64,000 bases of DNA from Moringa oleifera (taxonomy: Eukaryota; Streptophyta; Magnoliopsida; Brassicales; Moringaceae): assembly GCA_021397835.1 (NCBI GenBank), contig JAJFZO010000287.1, positions 932,501 to 996,500 on the forward strand, read 5' to 3'. The translations under genes and the position numbers were made by a program. The notes under the pieces are model-generated. The model saw only the letters and a program-made list of their open reading frames with translations, ran no database searches and was not told the DNA's origin. Positions 22,318 through 36,120 of the stretch are shown here, piece after piece (the stretch's first letter is position 1; each line of letters begins with the position of its first letter).

Positions 22318-24890
22318 TGCTAAAATTTGGCCATTATGTAACTTTTCTTCTCTTGAAAAATCAGTGATACAAATGTGATTATGCTTGGATCACTGAAGTT
22401 GATAAAGGAGCAATCAAAGCATCATAGGGTTGCATGCTTTTATTTATGTAGAAAAAGTTTTTTTGTGAAGTAAATAAAGATTTTAGAGTCTCTCAGTTTT
22501 TCAACACATAGACCCATCCTTTCCAATTGTTGGTTGTTGCTAATGCAAATGTTTCATTTCAATGTGGATTAAGAGTTGCAGGTGATGAAATAGCTTTGCA
22601 GTATGTCAATTGCATATGTTAGGAGCAAATCCTTCATTGGTCATGTATTTTCTTAGAAGCCAAGGAAGGTGTTCTGTCCTGGTTCAGCCGTTTCAATGAA
22701 TGCTTTGTTTTGAACAATGACACTAGTCGGTAACACTCACATGTGACATACTGTATAGAAGAAAGTAAAATTTTAATAAAAATTTTTGTTAAACGTGATG
22801 AGGCATAACTGTTGTAGTTTAGTATATAAGAAACTTTCACAAGAGCTTCTAGTGACTCATTCCTTGTAGGTATTTGTAATTGGCATTTCATGGTTATTTT
22901 GCTTGTAAAAATTATTTGGTAGATAACTTGCCATAGTTTTTGAATTAACTAATAAAGCTTTTTCTACTTACAATGCCTTGACCATATGCTTCTAGAGCTC
23001 CACATTCACTAAGACATCATGGTGAAGGTCTCTTGATTTTGTCTCGGTTTTTAACACTATTGATTAGCACAATTGACAATAAGATTCGTTGCATTATTCA
23101 TATGCAATCGATTTGCATTAGCAATCACCTTTGCATTTGATTATATTAAGGCAGAAAGTGGAGGGTATGCTTGATAATAACATGGGTGTGGTAATTTTTT
23201 CTTTTTCTTTACTGGTTCTCTTCACTATTTTAACTTATATTTATTGTACCCAACAAACACTTCACTATAAGGCATTTTAATTTACATTTGTTACGGCCAA
23301 CATTCTGTAATGCAGACTGGGAGGTTTGGTCTAGATATTCAAATCCAGCAAGTTCAATCCCATCAATATCATATAAAATATAGGGAAAAAGAAATCACCA
23401 ATGGATGCATCCAACAAAAAATTATTATTGTTTTACTAGATGTTAAAAATGGGTAACAATATTCTTATGTTCCTTGCAATAAAACATAATTGCCAGAAGG
23501 CTTCAATTCATGTCCTTAGAGTATATAAATTCTTTCTTTTCAGTTAGTAATCTTTTATTTAATGTTTTTCTACGAGTTGGGTCCACCATACTCAAGTCCA
23601 CATCACTTAGTTTAGCTTCATCATCAACCTTCTCTGCAGCTTCTTTTTTTTGTTCTTCGAGCATAGCTATTTGCATTTTCAAATAGCCTGAATAATCATT
23701 TGCTCACAATCACGTGGATAAGTCAAGGAAAAATGAAAAATTACAACTAATCATCTTATCAAGCCTAATCCAAAAGCATCAAAGTAGACTTTAAATCTAC
23801 CCATGTTGAAAATGCATTTTCTACAAGAAAATGACTAGAATAGAGAGAGATTATTCATGTTGAAGGTAAACTATTTCAAGATTATAAAGTTTCATGCTAA
23901 TAAAAGTACAATAGATACCAAAGTCTATTCCCAGTAGCTATTAATTTATCATCTAACATTTTTGTCTGTCCTTTTAATAAATAACAGTTTAACAAATTGA
24001 TAATAGCTAAACCAAAAGGAGACTACGTTGTCAATGGCATTCTCTTATAATATCTAACCTTGTTTTGTTTTGTCTTTTATGTTTTAAGGACAATCTTTAC
24101 ATTTTTGTTCTGCTCTATTGTGCATCACGTTTTCCCTACAACATTTTGTCTCATTTTTAGGTCCTGTTACATTTGCAACTCTTTTTCTGCTTCTTTTGAA
24201 GACTTAGATACAGATTGAAAATGCTAGATTCATGGCCTAACTAGAAGGCTAGAAAAGTCATTTTCTTTATTTAATTAAAATCTCTGTCTTTCAAATTGAA
24301 TCCTCTGCAAGCAACCATAATAAAGAACCTTAAATTGGAATAATGATTGAAAAAAATGAATGAATGGAAATAAAGCACACTCATTACGATGGATGTTTGT
24401 TAAGAGATACAAGCATACAATGTTGAAGGTAGATAGTGAAATAGGCTTTAGATTTGAACCTTGCTAGAAGTCGTATTAATCATTTGTAGTAGAGTTTCTA
24501 TTAACCTTCGAGATTCTGTTAACCATCAAGATTTTGTTAACCACTTTGTCATCTTTCTGTTGCTCCAACGCTACCAACTGAAACGAATTATTTTTTTTTA
24601 TGGCATTTTGAAAGATCAACCAAATCACAATGGCAAATGAAAGATAAAAAGGAAAAATTAAAGAAAGTATTCCTTTACAAGAAATGTTTATATTATTTTA
24701 ACATAAATTTAATCATAATTAATTTATTTAAAAGATATATTAATATTTTTAATTTATTTCAACTTTTTTTATCTTATTTTTAACGAATCAAACACAAAAA
24801 AATTTTAATTTGTAATTTATTTTATTTAATATATTAAATATAATGATAATTATTTTATTTTATTTTTTATTTTTATAAAATATATTTTTT
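22318..24890. other. Intergenic, no firm gene; possible coding scraps
   Basis: Nothing here is firmly coding. The minus frame 22891-22634 is open for 85 codons, but no family is recognised. A minus-strand stretch at about 23690-23540 reads a charged, coiled-coil-like peptide (MQIAMLEEQKKEAAEKVDDE) that may be a leftover exon. 24670-24895 is nearly pure A/T. Confidence 0.35.
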
Positions 24891-26780
24891 ATTCTTTCTT
24901 TATTCATTTTGTGAAGTAAACATGCCATAAGAGTTACTCGACGAGGGAAGATGGCGTGGTTTTCTGATGCGAACGGGTCCAGTTTCCGGTTCGAGAGCGA
25001 AAATGGTGAGTCCACGGCGGGAATGAAATGGGACAATTTTGCCCTTCCGACGCTCGTGCAGAGCATGTGATTTTGCCGCACTTGCAAAGCACAGCCTTCT
25101 TGTTGTAGCGTACGACGTCACCAATTAAAGTAGTCCACCAGGCGCAGAGTTAGTTGGCGCGAGGTCCAGCTAATTGGTCCCACCGGAAACACGAGCGTGT
25201 CAACCACAATTAACAAGCAATAATATTCAATTAAAGAGGAAGAATTACTAGGGAGATTTGTGCTGTACGAGCTGAGAGAAACTGCTTAGATTTATAGCGA
25301 GAATGGTTAAAAGATGCAAGATTACTTTTTTAATTGACTTGATGATCGGAGTTTTTCTCTTTTGCAGTTCTCTAATTTTTCCTCTGTCATCGTTCACTTA
25401 ATTTCATACTCACGTCCTTAATCCAGGGGTGCGAAGAGTCCGGAAACTGTGTAAATTGAAAAATGCAATTGCATACACAGATCAGCAGTCATTTCACTTG
25501 GTTCAATTAACTGTTATTGATCTGCCATTGAAAAGATGAAGTCGTGCATTTTATCTGTTGATGGACAATTTTTTAGATGTTTTTGGGTGCTTATGAGTAA
25601 AAGGATTCGTTGAGAATAGCCGAAAGTGACATTAATCTTTTTAGCAAGAGATGGAGCCCTTTTGGTGGATGGGCTTGTCGTTGACCTTTCAAAGAGAGAT
25701 AAAGAAGAAGAGACATAAACAAAGATATAGTAGGTCATCAATGTTAATGACGGAGGTAATGTGCGTCCAAAAGGCAAACCGCGGAAAGATTTTGCGTTTT
25801 TACCGGCAAGAAAAAGCTGCTTTCCTCCGGCAATCTTTTCGCAAACGCCGTCGTTTCTGGCAGTTGGCCGTTGGGCATCTGCTACTGCTTGCATCATAAT
25901 ACGTGTAGGTAGCTACGTATGGCATGAATATGTTTTGTTTATCAGTAGGTATTGCAAGTGGGAGAAAAAGTAAACAAATGAGAAGGCGAAAGCCATTGAA
26001 GGATTCAAAAGATTGGCATGGAATTGCATAAAAATAGGTAGTGGATTTCTCATTTCTTTGGTCTAATTTGAAGCAATGTGATTATGTTTATGACCGTCAA
26101 GAATAACTTCTGTTAATGATTATTCGAGGCGGATTAATTTATAGCTTAGCAGGTGATCAGGTATCAATGGGGGGGTAATGCTCTATGCTCTCTTTTTCCT
26201 TTTCTCAAACAAATACTGGACATTTTACCTATGAATTATGCATAAATCTGCCAATCAAAACAAGTCACTGTACTTGGGGCAGATATTTATTATGCATAGC
26301 TGAATGCAATTATTATATATTCAAGACTACCTACTGGTTCCAGCAATTTGCCAGGACAACTCACTCTATGCATCTGGCTGTCTCTTTCTTGCAACTATTC
26401 TATCTTGTTTCATTTTTTTTTCCTAAAAGAATTTTGTAACAAGCCATTGACCTTTTCATCTGGGCACCCTTCAAGCTTTTCATAATTGCCTTTTCCAAAA
26501 TGATGAAGATGAAAGAGACAAATTGCAAGTCGTCATTGAGCAAACAACAACGCCGTTGTTCCATTCAAAGTCCTCTCTTTCACCTTTTTCTGATATTTCA
26601 AGGAATGAATATCTGTATACATATGTTGGGCTGGTAATCTGAGCCAGGAAAATTTGTCTGTCCTTAACGTGTTGATGGCGTTTGTGTTAAAGCGGGTTTT
26701 CAGTTATATGCAAAATCAGTAAGTGAAAACAGACGGTTTGCTAGACTTTGAATATTTGAGGGCTTTTGTTTGTTTGATAA
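24891..26780 (+). other. Upstream region of the receptor kinase gene
   Basis: Base composition rises here (24940-25200 and 25640-25900), as is common upstream of plant genes. Open frames on both strands (for example 25514-25897 minus and 25651-25899 plus) overlap one another and resemble no known protein. No clear TATA box or transcription start could be fixed. The 5' UTR of the receptor kinase presumably lies in the last few hundred bases. Confidence 0.4.
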
Positions 26781-29700
26781 ATGGGTCCAAGAATTCAGAT
26801 GTTTTTGCTGGCTGTTCTCATCCAAATTTCGGTCATAGCAGCTTACACTGATCAACAGGACTGTAAGTTTGCATCCAATCACCATCCTTGTCATCTTGTT
26901 CTGAACAATCAAATGACTTGTTGTTTTGTGAATTAGAGAGCTGGAATACATATCATGAGCTCTTTTGGCTGATAGTAAAAGTTCTTTCCAAAGAGAAGGT
27001 TGCAGAATGGTGGCTTTATGCTGTCTACTATAGGTTTTAAGCTGTTAGCCACATATAACAGTATTTAATTCTTGGCAAAAGCTATAAAACCAGTATCATG
27101 TGTTTCTGTGGAAGCCTTTGCTCCGAGGAGGATTTAATTTAAGCCTTTTGGCACCTAAATTTAAGTTTGGATATGATTGTGTGATTTATTTGGCAGTAGC
27201 TGGGACTATGAAACACTTAATCAAAACTTTTAAGAAGATTAGCTTTGAAGGTGCTATCATCTTCTTCAAATACAGGGATAAAATGGAGTTTTGATCCTTC
27301 GGAGTTTCAAATATCCTCTAGTAATTGTGAATAGTTGAGTTATTTATTTTCTAAGTCAGTTTTAGGTTACTGAACCAGAGGAAAATATTTTTGATTTTAA
27401 TGCAGATGCTAAATTAAAATCTCTCCTGGATGTCTGGGAAAATGAGCCGCCGAATTGGGTTGGACAAGATCCTTGTGGTGATGGTTGGGTGGGAATTACG
27501 TGCACCAACTCACGTGTTACATCCATGTATGTTATATGAAAATTTTTGTAATGGTAATCCAAGGTTGCTTGCCTTTGCTTGTCATGTTTTCTGGATTAAC
27601 CTTATCCTTTCTATTTCAGATCATTAGCAAACATGGGTTTGGTAGGTGAGCTTTCTGCAGACATCGGATCCTTATCCAACTTAGAGATCCTGTAGGTGCT
27701 TTATGTTCATTTTTTCTTCTATAGTTCATGTTCACCCATTTCATAGCCACAATATTTGAAAAACCTTTTGCTATGTCCCACTCCCTGCAACCCCCCCCCT
27801 ATGTCCCCCCCCCCCCCCCCCCCCCCTCCCCCCCAATGGTTTTCTCTCCTTTTTCATTTGTCTAGTTAACCCTTTGGTGCTTGAATATTTGTGTGTGTAA
27901 ATCACTGCCTTATAGATTTTTTCTGTTCGCTGACAGCAAAACATGATTAGAGAGAATTATGACTCCTATTCTTTGGAATGAGTTAAAACCAGCGCATTTA
28001 CTTTTGATGCATTATTTTGGTGGTTCACAACTCTTCTCTTTTGACGTTTGGAATTTTTACTTATCTGATTATCGCTTCCTACTTATAGGGATCTGTCTTA
28101 CAACAAAGGTTTGACTGGACCTCTTCCACGAGCAATTGGAAATTTGAAGAAGCTAACAAACTTGTGAGGAGATTTTTGTTTAGACAGAGCATTGATTGAT
28201 AGCATGCTTTGTTAGAGTTCTCTTACATATGCTGCTTGCTTTTCTTATATGCAGAATCCTGGTTGGTTGCGGTTTCTCTGGTCCCATTCCTGACACAATA
28301 GGATCTATGCTGCAGCTGGTAGTTCTGTATGTATTTTGACTTTGCAACATGTTTCTCTGTGTTTGTCAATATGCACTGAATTCTACAAGGTCTAGGTGAT
28401 CATCCATCCTGTGAATGACCTGCATAAGCTGAGGCTAGATATGCGTTCCTCTCAAAATTTAGGTTTACTGGTTGTGAATCATACTTATCTTAAATTATAT
28501 CTCCATTATCTCTGGTAAAAGGAAAGTATTTCTTCACCATCAAATCTTTACGTATGTAATGAGAGCAGCTCGAAAGTCTGGTCAGCTGGCAAGACTCACA
28601 ATTGGTGTTGCTTACAGATCTCTGAACTCAAATAGCTTCAGTGGATCAATTCCACCTTCCATTGGCAATCTGTCAAACCTGTATTGGTTTGATATAGCTG
28701 ACAACAAGCTTGATGGAGTGATCCCAGTCTCCAGTGGAACTTCACCTGGACTTGACATGCTAATTCATACGAAGCACTTGTATGTTGAATCTCTCTTTAG
28801 TTTTGAGCATTTAAGTTTGTTTTCTTTATGAGTCTTTCTTTTCTTTTAATTAATATAATCCTAAGATTCCCCTTCTTGTCTACAGTCACTTTGGACAAAA
28901 TAAACTCCAGGGGTCAATTCCAGATAAACTTTTCAGCTCAGACATGACGCTGATACATGTGTAAGTTTCATTCATCTTCGATGAATTAGAGTTTGTAATT
29001 TTGGTGCTGCAAGCAAAGAATATATGCGCATGATACCTTTTGCTGAATTGCCTTCTTGTCATTTCTCCCTCCATCCTTCCCTCCCTCCCTTTCACTCTTA
29101 CTTTTGTTTTCTTTTCCCAACAAGCAGAAAGTTCCCTGAATATGAGTGGTGAAGAGTGAATACCATGCTGTATATATATGTTCTTTTTCTTTTTTTCCTT
29201 TTTGTGCAGTGTTGCTGGATAGAGCAAATTATGCATTGGAATATCTTTCTATTTAAGTAGTTGACCACTACAACCCATTGATAATTAGACCATTGCTTTC
29301 TGTCTACCTTGTCATTCTACTTTTTACCCATCTGGTCCAGGCTTTTTGAGGACAACCGACTTACTGGCAGCATCCCTGATAGCCTTGGGCTTGTGCAAAC
29401 ATTGGAGGTGGTGTGAGTATCTACACCAAATGCACAATTCAATTAATGTATTTATTGGCAGTTAATTCCTGTGGGAGTTTCTTGCTAATTTCTTTGTATT
29501 GGTGACAGTCGCTTAGATAGGAATTTGCTTAGTGGGCGTGCTCCTTCAAACCTCAATAATCTTACAAGTATTCGCGAGCTGTAAGCAGACCAGACAAACT
29601 TATTTACACTTTTCTTACATAACCCATTATTTTCATGCATGAATTCTCAACCTGAACTTCAAAAATTTTTGTGCAGATATTTGTCCAACAATAGACTTAC

Positions 29701-32700
29701 TGGTGCTCTCCCCAACCTAACTAGCTTGTCGACCCTCACCACCATGTAAGTTGTAAATATTTTACCAATTCAACTATATCATGTTATTGTCAATATTGAG
29801 GTCAGTAAAGTCTTGTGGTAAGTGAAACATTTCTTTTTTAACTGTTGGTTAAAAAGTGATCTTGAAACTTCCTTTGTTTCACTTTTTTTTCCTTTTTTTC
29901 TTTTTTGGTTCCCTTTCTGTTTTCTTTCTTTCTTTGTTTATTTAATCATCTTCCTGCCTCCAAAACACTTTTTCATCAGTTATTTTTTATATAATAACTG
30001 TACAGGATTTTATTGGTATTGATTTTCATTATATGATTATATTGTGATCTACAGGGATTTGAGTAATAACAGTTTTGATGCATCAACTGTTCCTTCGTGG
30101 ATTCCAACATTACAGTCCTTAAAAACATTGTATGTCTCTCTCTGTCTCCCTCACTCTCTCTTTCTTGCTGTGTTTGTGGTTTAGGTTGTATTTCTTTATT
30201 ACTCTTTACCAACATGATGGTATGCACATATGAACATTCACATATGCAGAGACATGTGCCCTATCAAGCATTATCTGGACAGCTGGGGTCCAAAACTTAA
30301 TTCTCTACCACATATTACAGTCACAGTTCTTACTTTACCCAAAACTTAGTCAAAGTATCTTTTCTCTTCATCCAAGTGTTTACTATGTCTAATTTCAAGC
30401 AATTAAAACTGGTCCCATGAGTTTTCATGTTTGCATTTCATTTAAATGAACTTACTAACTTTAGCTGGATAACTTGCAGACATCCCTTTATCATGTAAAG
30501 CACATTTGGTTTGGAAATCTTCATATTAACTTGGTGTAAGTTCATTGGTCATAATATGTCCATCTGATTCCTTATTTTATGGATGGATGAACAAATATAT
30601 TCAACTTACTTTTCTTATGTAGAGAGATTATTCAGAACCATTGGAGTATTATACTCTTTACTCTAATACATGTAGGCTCGAAATGTGCCGGATTGATATT
30701 AATCATTCAGAAAACCATACTTGAAAGAGTCATTTGGTTTGTAAGCAAGATCATATTTGCTAGTCCCAGGAGATTGGTTTAAGGTGGAGGACTAGCTAAT
30801 CCAACCTTAAGTTTGATTCATGTTGGAAATTATACTAGTATGACTACCCAAATGATTGATTGATAGGATTAACATGCAGAATTAAAAGCAAGATTATGTT
30901 GTCAAAGACTATAATAATCCTAGCAGACATATTTTGCTTGAGTTAGTAATTTTGAATTGTTTGTATAATCTGCCTATCTATATCTATATAAATATTATTT
31001 ATTATATTATAGTTAGTGTCATGTATATGTGTACTTCAGTCTTTACCACTGTAATCCCCCTTTTATCTCATATGTTAATATGTAATCTTTTGTTTTATTA
31101 TATTATGCTATATGATACATAATATGTTATTATTTATTGTTTTATACTATTATTATGATTATTATTATTATTACATGTATAATATATTATGTATATCACA
31201 TCATGCATAAAGTGCAATTTTTGAAAAATTCAGATTTGTTCAAAGGGCATTTAAGTTTGAAAGTTAATCTTAGTTGTGGGATTAACCAATCCTCCTCCCC
31301 TTGATGGGATTTCATGATTCTGAAAATTAAGATTAGTTAATCCTATCTTCCAAGTAAACATGCAATAGTGGGATAAGGATTAAGGTGGATTAGACTAGCT
31401 AATCCCATCTATCGAGCCAGCCCAAAGGTATCTAATATATTTTTTCTTGTATATCTCTCAAGAACCAGATCTGATTCTGATGTTTTGCTGAAATTGCAAC
31501 TCGGTTTTCGCAAAACTCATTTATTCCAAAAGCCCATGTCTTCCAAGAATTTTGATTAGATGGACTGCTGCATTTGTCTTGCAAAGTTCAAACAGTATTG
31601 TTAGCTAGACTACATCATGGAATCTCATGTATGCATTCATTTCGACAACAATGGATTGGGCATGGAAGTTATAACAAGGTAGGTCTAGCATAACAAGGGA
31701 GGTCTAGCATCAAATGTGATACAAGCATCCCTCTCCCTGTTTCTCTCTCCTTTGCTGTGTGATTTTGTGTGCATGTGTATACGTATGTATATACACATGC
31801 ATGTCGTGTAGTCATTTTTGAATGTCTTTGTATGTGTGCATACTTGTCCATAAGCATCTTTCTATGAATCTAAAGGAGAATGAAGTATTTTTGTACTTCT
31901 TGTTGCAGAAGGATGGAAGGTACTAAACTTGAAGGTCAGGTTCCTCGCACCATCTTCAATCTTCCGAACTTAGAGACTGTGTGAGTTCCTGCTCAATCTC
32001 AAATAGCACCCCATTTATGAATATTTTAAAATTCGCAGTGAAAAATGTTGTATGATTGTAGATCCTGACATAAAATTTGTTTGTAATATATCTCAAATAG
32101 CAGAAACGATGGTTGTAGGCTTATTAACTTTGAGATATTGCAACATTTGACAGGGTCCTAAAAGACAACCAGCTCAATGGCTCCTTAGATGTTGGCACTG
32201 GCTTTAGCACCCAGCTGGAGCTCATAGACCTAGAGAACAATCAGATCTCTGAGTACGATGGGGGAGCTGGAGACAACGTAGACGTAATGTAAGTCTAACT
32301 CTTCAATTCTTTGAGACAATTTTTTTGTCTTTAACTGATTTACTATGCTGAACTGGGTTACAAAATCTTTGGAAGTTTTCTCTTTCTTGCTGGGTAATCG
32401 GGTGGATAAACCCCCAAGGTTAAGGTGTGATGGCACCCCAAGACTTCAAACTTGGGCACAACCTGGGAAGCATAAAAAGAAACCACTGGAGACTTACCCT
32501 ATTATTATTATTATTCTTGTTCATTTGATTCACTGGATTTACTTTGTTTGTTTTCTACAGACTTGTGGGCAACCCAGCTTGTCTGGAGACAGGAATATCA
32601 GAAACTTATTGCACGATTCCCTCGTTGAGTTCTTCATATTCTACCCCTTATGACAACTGTCTGCCTGTTCCATGCAATGCGAATCAGATTTCCAGCCCCA

Positions 32701-35700
32701 TGTGTCATTGTGCATATCCATACACAGGATCCCTAATCTTCAGAGCTCCTTCCTTCTCAGGATTGAGAAAATCAAGATACTACACAAGTCTTGAGAAATC
32801 TTTGATGGATTCCTTCCGTTTGTATCGACTCCCAGTGGATTCAGTTTCTCTTAGTGATCCAAAAGAGAATTCAACTACTTATAAGCTTGAAATAAACCTG
32901 AAAATCTTTCCATTGGACCAAGATAGTTTCAATCGGACAGGAGTTTCTAGGATCGGGTTTGTGCTTAGCAGCCAGAATTTCAAGCCTCCACGCGATTTTG
33001 GACCTTTCTACTTTATTGGTGAGAACTATGAGCACTTTACTGGTAAGCACAAGAATTCCCCACAGAACTAATGTCATTCATAATGTGCTTCATTTGATTT
33101 TGATGCACGTCTTTGAGTGGATGTTTGCGGCTTCTCATTAGATGTAGCAGAAGAATCAACAAAGTCAACAAGCATTGGCATTATCATTGGAGCAGCAGCC
33201 GGTGGTTTTGTTCTTCTGATGTTATTACTCCTAGCTGGGGTTTATGCTTATCGTCAAAAGAAGATAGCAAAAAGAGCAACTGAGCAGAGTAATCCTTTTG
33301 GTAAGATAAGGAATTTAGTTACACCTAGATTTTTCCAGTCCATCATATAGAACTTTTTTTGGGGACCTTCTAATGCTTTGATATCATGAAAATGCAGCAA
33401 AATGGGACCCAAACAAGAGCAGTGGCGGTGTCCCTCAATTAAAAGGAGCAAGATCCTTTTCTTTTGAAGAGCTTAAGAAGTGCACAAACAATTTTTTAGA
33501 GGCCAATGATATTGGATCCGGGGGCTACGGAAAGGTTGTTTCCAGTTGTCTCTCTCTATTCTCAGTTTCTTATCTCATGGATCCTATTTCTATTGATGGA
33601 TCACGATTGGATGCATCAGTATTCTTAAGTAAACTGTTTCATGGCATACTATCATTCGTAGCATTTTGCATGTTCTTTACCTGGCACTGTAGGATTCTAG
33701 AGGTAGTTGTTTCAAGATAGCTCCCTTAGTGAGCTAAGTGGTGCTGGTGTAGCACTTAGTTCTGCAAAGCACTTATTGTACACTGCCTAGCGAACTGCTA
33801 TTTCTGGTAGCAATCCATATCAGCTGGTGGATATACATTTTGGATAAGCAGTGGGAGGACATGTATGAGTCCCTCTTGCCACCGTCTGCAGGACTTGACC
33901 CGTAAAGGACAAAACCATCGTCCTTGTTCTAAGGCCAGTAGCATTACTGTTTCATTATTATATAAGCTGCCTTGTTTCTCACACTACTTTAATCTTTTGT
34001 GCAGGGCAGCACAATTTCAGATCGCTCACTTGTCTTTTTATTATCTGGTCATTGGTGGCGTGTTTATTTCTGAGATTATATCTTCTATTTATTTGCTTAT
34101 TTATTAGTGATTTTGTTTCTTGTAAAGAAACAATAATGATAAAAGATAAAAGGAACAACTATTTTGAAACGCCTTTGTTTTTTCTTAAAGAAAAACATTG
34201 ATATAATGTTTGCTAAATTATTGCTGATATTGATTCATTCAAAATTGTTTTTATCTCTTTCGTAGGTTTACAGAGGAGCTCTTCCAACTGGAGAACTGAT
34301 CGCCATCAAACGAGCTCAACAAGGATCTCTGCAGGGTGGGCTAGAATTCAAAACAGAGATTGAGCTTCTGTCAAGAGTCCATCATAAAAATGTTGTTAGC
34401 CTTTTGGGATTTTGCTTTGAGCGAGGTGAACAAATGCTAATATATGAGTATGTTCCAAATGGTTCTCTGAAGGATAGTTTATCAGGTACCTATGTCCATC
34501 TTTTCATCTTCTCCATACAAGAATTCTACTCTTACCTTTTGATGCTTCTAACATACACTTTTAGGAAATTAATCCCATTTTCCTGTATACAAGCAACCAT
34601 GTTCACAATTGCAGACGATATTTCTCTTATCTAACTACAATCCTTCTACTTAATGGCCAAAAGAAAGTTATATCATAAGCTGTATCCTGAACGAGACAAA
34701 AGAATTCATAAACTCCCCATGTATGTGTGCTATATGACTGCATTGTTTCTCTACTCCTACCTCTCTTGGGCTACAAAATGATTGCTTATTTCCTTATCCA
34801 GTTCTGGTGTACTATTACATATCTATAAGCCCATCCTCAACAATACTCAGCTTGCAGACTACAATGCAAAGACAATATTTTTAGATTTGTCATACCTCAA
34901 GTTAAACAATCTGTCTTCATTCATTGTTTTCCTTTGGCAAATTATGCAGGAAAGACAGGAATCAGACTGGATTGGACAAGGAGACTTAAAATTGCCCTTG
35001 GTGCAGCCAGAGGTCTGGCGTATCTGCATGAACTTGCCAATCCTCCCATCATACATAGGGACATCAAATCAACCAATATACTACTGGATGAACGTCTAAC
35101 TGCAAAAGTTGCTGATTTTGGTCTCTCGAAACCCATTGGTGACTCTGAGAAAGGGCATGTCACGACGCAAGTTAAAGGAACTATGGTGAGTACTCCTTAT
35201 CTAGTTAATTGCCTCCTTTGCTTTTATGTAAATCATTGAGACTCACAATCGATCAACTACAACTATGGTTAGTAAGACTCTTCTTGGCTGCCTATCTAAT
35301 ATATTTAAGTTCTTTCAGAAATCTTAGTTGAATCATTTCAGAATCGGTAAGTGGGCAATGACCTAGAAATCCGTTCTTTCTTTAAATTAAAACTTTTTTT
35401 TATATTTTTCTCTAGAAATGGGTTGGTTAGTCATCCTTTTAATTAAAGGTGAAGGGGAAAATTTAACATTTTACACATTTGTGAAAGGAATTTCAAGTTT
35501 AGCAGGCTTTTCAGAGAGAAAAGAATGAAAAAATGTCTGAGTTTAACAGCTTTACTAAAACAATGTGGACAAGGTTTCAGTTTGCAGGAAATTTTTTGCT
35601 AATGCCACAGTAAGCTCCCCTGAAATGAGTTTCTATTTTGATGTAGGGCTACTTGGATCCTGAATATTATATGACCCAGCAATTGACTGAGAAGAGTGAT

Positions 35701-36120
35701 GTTTATAGCTTTGGGGTGCTATTGTTGGAGCTATTAACTGCACGAAGTCCGATAGAGCGAGGGAAATATATCGTGAGAGAAGTCAGGATGAAAATGGATA
35801 AAACGAAAAATTTATATAATCTTACTGAACTTCTGGACCCGGCCATTGGTTTGGGCACAACCCTGAAAGGTTTAGATAAGTTTGTGGATCTGGCACTGGT
35901 ATGCGTGGAAGAATCGGGAGCTAACCGGCCAACAATGGGTCAGGTGGTGAAAGAGATAGAAAACATTATGCAGCTTGCAGGTATGAATCCCAACGCTGAA
36001 TCAGCATCGAGTTCAGCAACATATGAGGAGGCAACCAAGGGAAATGCGTACCATCCATATACTGATGAGTCCTTTGCATATAGTGCAAGCTATCCATCTT
36101 CAAAAGTTGAGCCCCAGTAA
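26781..36120 (+). CDS. LRR receptor-like kinase, subfamily VIII-1 (HPCA1/CARD1-like), 19 exons
   Basis: Exons: 26781-26862, 27406-27526, 27620-27691, 28089-28163, 28255-28326, 28618-28779, 28886-28960, 29341-29412, 29509-29580, 29677-29745, 30055-30129, 31909-31980, 32154-32288, 32561-33042, 33142-33300, 33398-33534, 34266-34485, 34950-35185, 35647-36120. Total 953 codons plus stop, in phase throughout. Residues 1-21 are a signal peptide. Then come an LRR cap ([16 protein letters not shown]), leucine-rich repeats on 69-75 bp exons in phase 2, a cysteine cluster (C392, C402, C418, C423, C433, C435), a membrane span at about 557-580 and an RD kinase. The kinase has GSGGYGKV 638-645, K659, HRD 753-755 and DFG 773-775. 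All catalytic residues are present, so the kinase should be active. The repeat, cysteine and kinase layout is that of the Arabidopsis VIII-1 group, which includes HPCA1, the cell-surface hydrogen-peroxide sensor. It acts at the plasma membrane. Which member of the group it matches cannot be decided here. Confidence 0.93.
27791..27834. repeat. Poly-C tract in intron 3 of the receptor kinase
   Basis: Three C runs separated by single short breaks, the longest about 22 C. It lies in an intron. On the other strand it is a G-run array that could fold as a quadruplex. Length may be an assembly guess. Confidence 0.9.
30733..31430. repeat. Possible MITE in intron 11 of the receptor kinase
   Basis: Intron 11 (30130-31908) is by far the longest intron of the LRR part. 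It contains a block with GGACTAGCTAATCC-type words on its left (about 30789) and GGATTAGACTAGCTAATCC on its right (31388-31406), plus GATTAGTTAATCC and GTGGGATTAA inside. This style resembles short PIF/Harbinger-type MITEs. Exact terminal repeats and target duplications were not resolved. Confidence 0.3.

Noticed and set aside
22634..22891. Minus-strand frame with a faint FAR1/MULE-like feel (YVTCECYRL)
   Set aside because: The resemblance is limited to a few residues, and no other block of the family is found around it.
25514..25897. Open frame of 127 codons on the minus strand
   Set aside because: No known motif, overlaps open frames on the other strand, and lies in the upstream region of the receptor kinase. 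Probably chance in a GC-richer stretch.
28886..29236. Open frame of 116 codons, minus strand
   Set aside because: It is antisense to exon 7 and intron 7 of the receptor kinase and does not resemble a protein.
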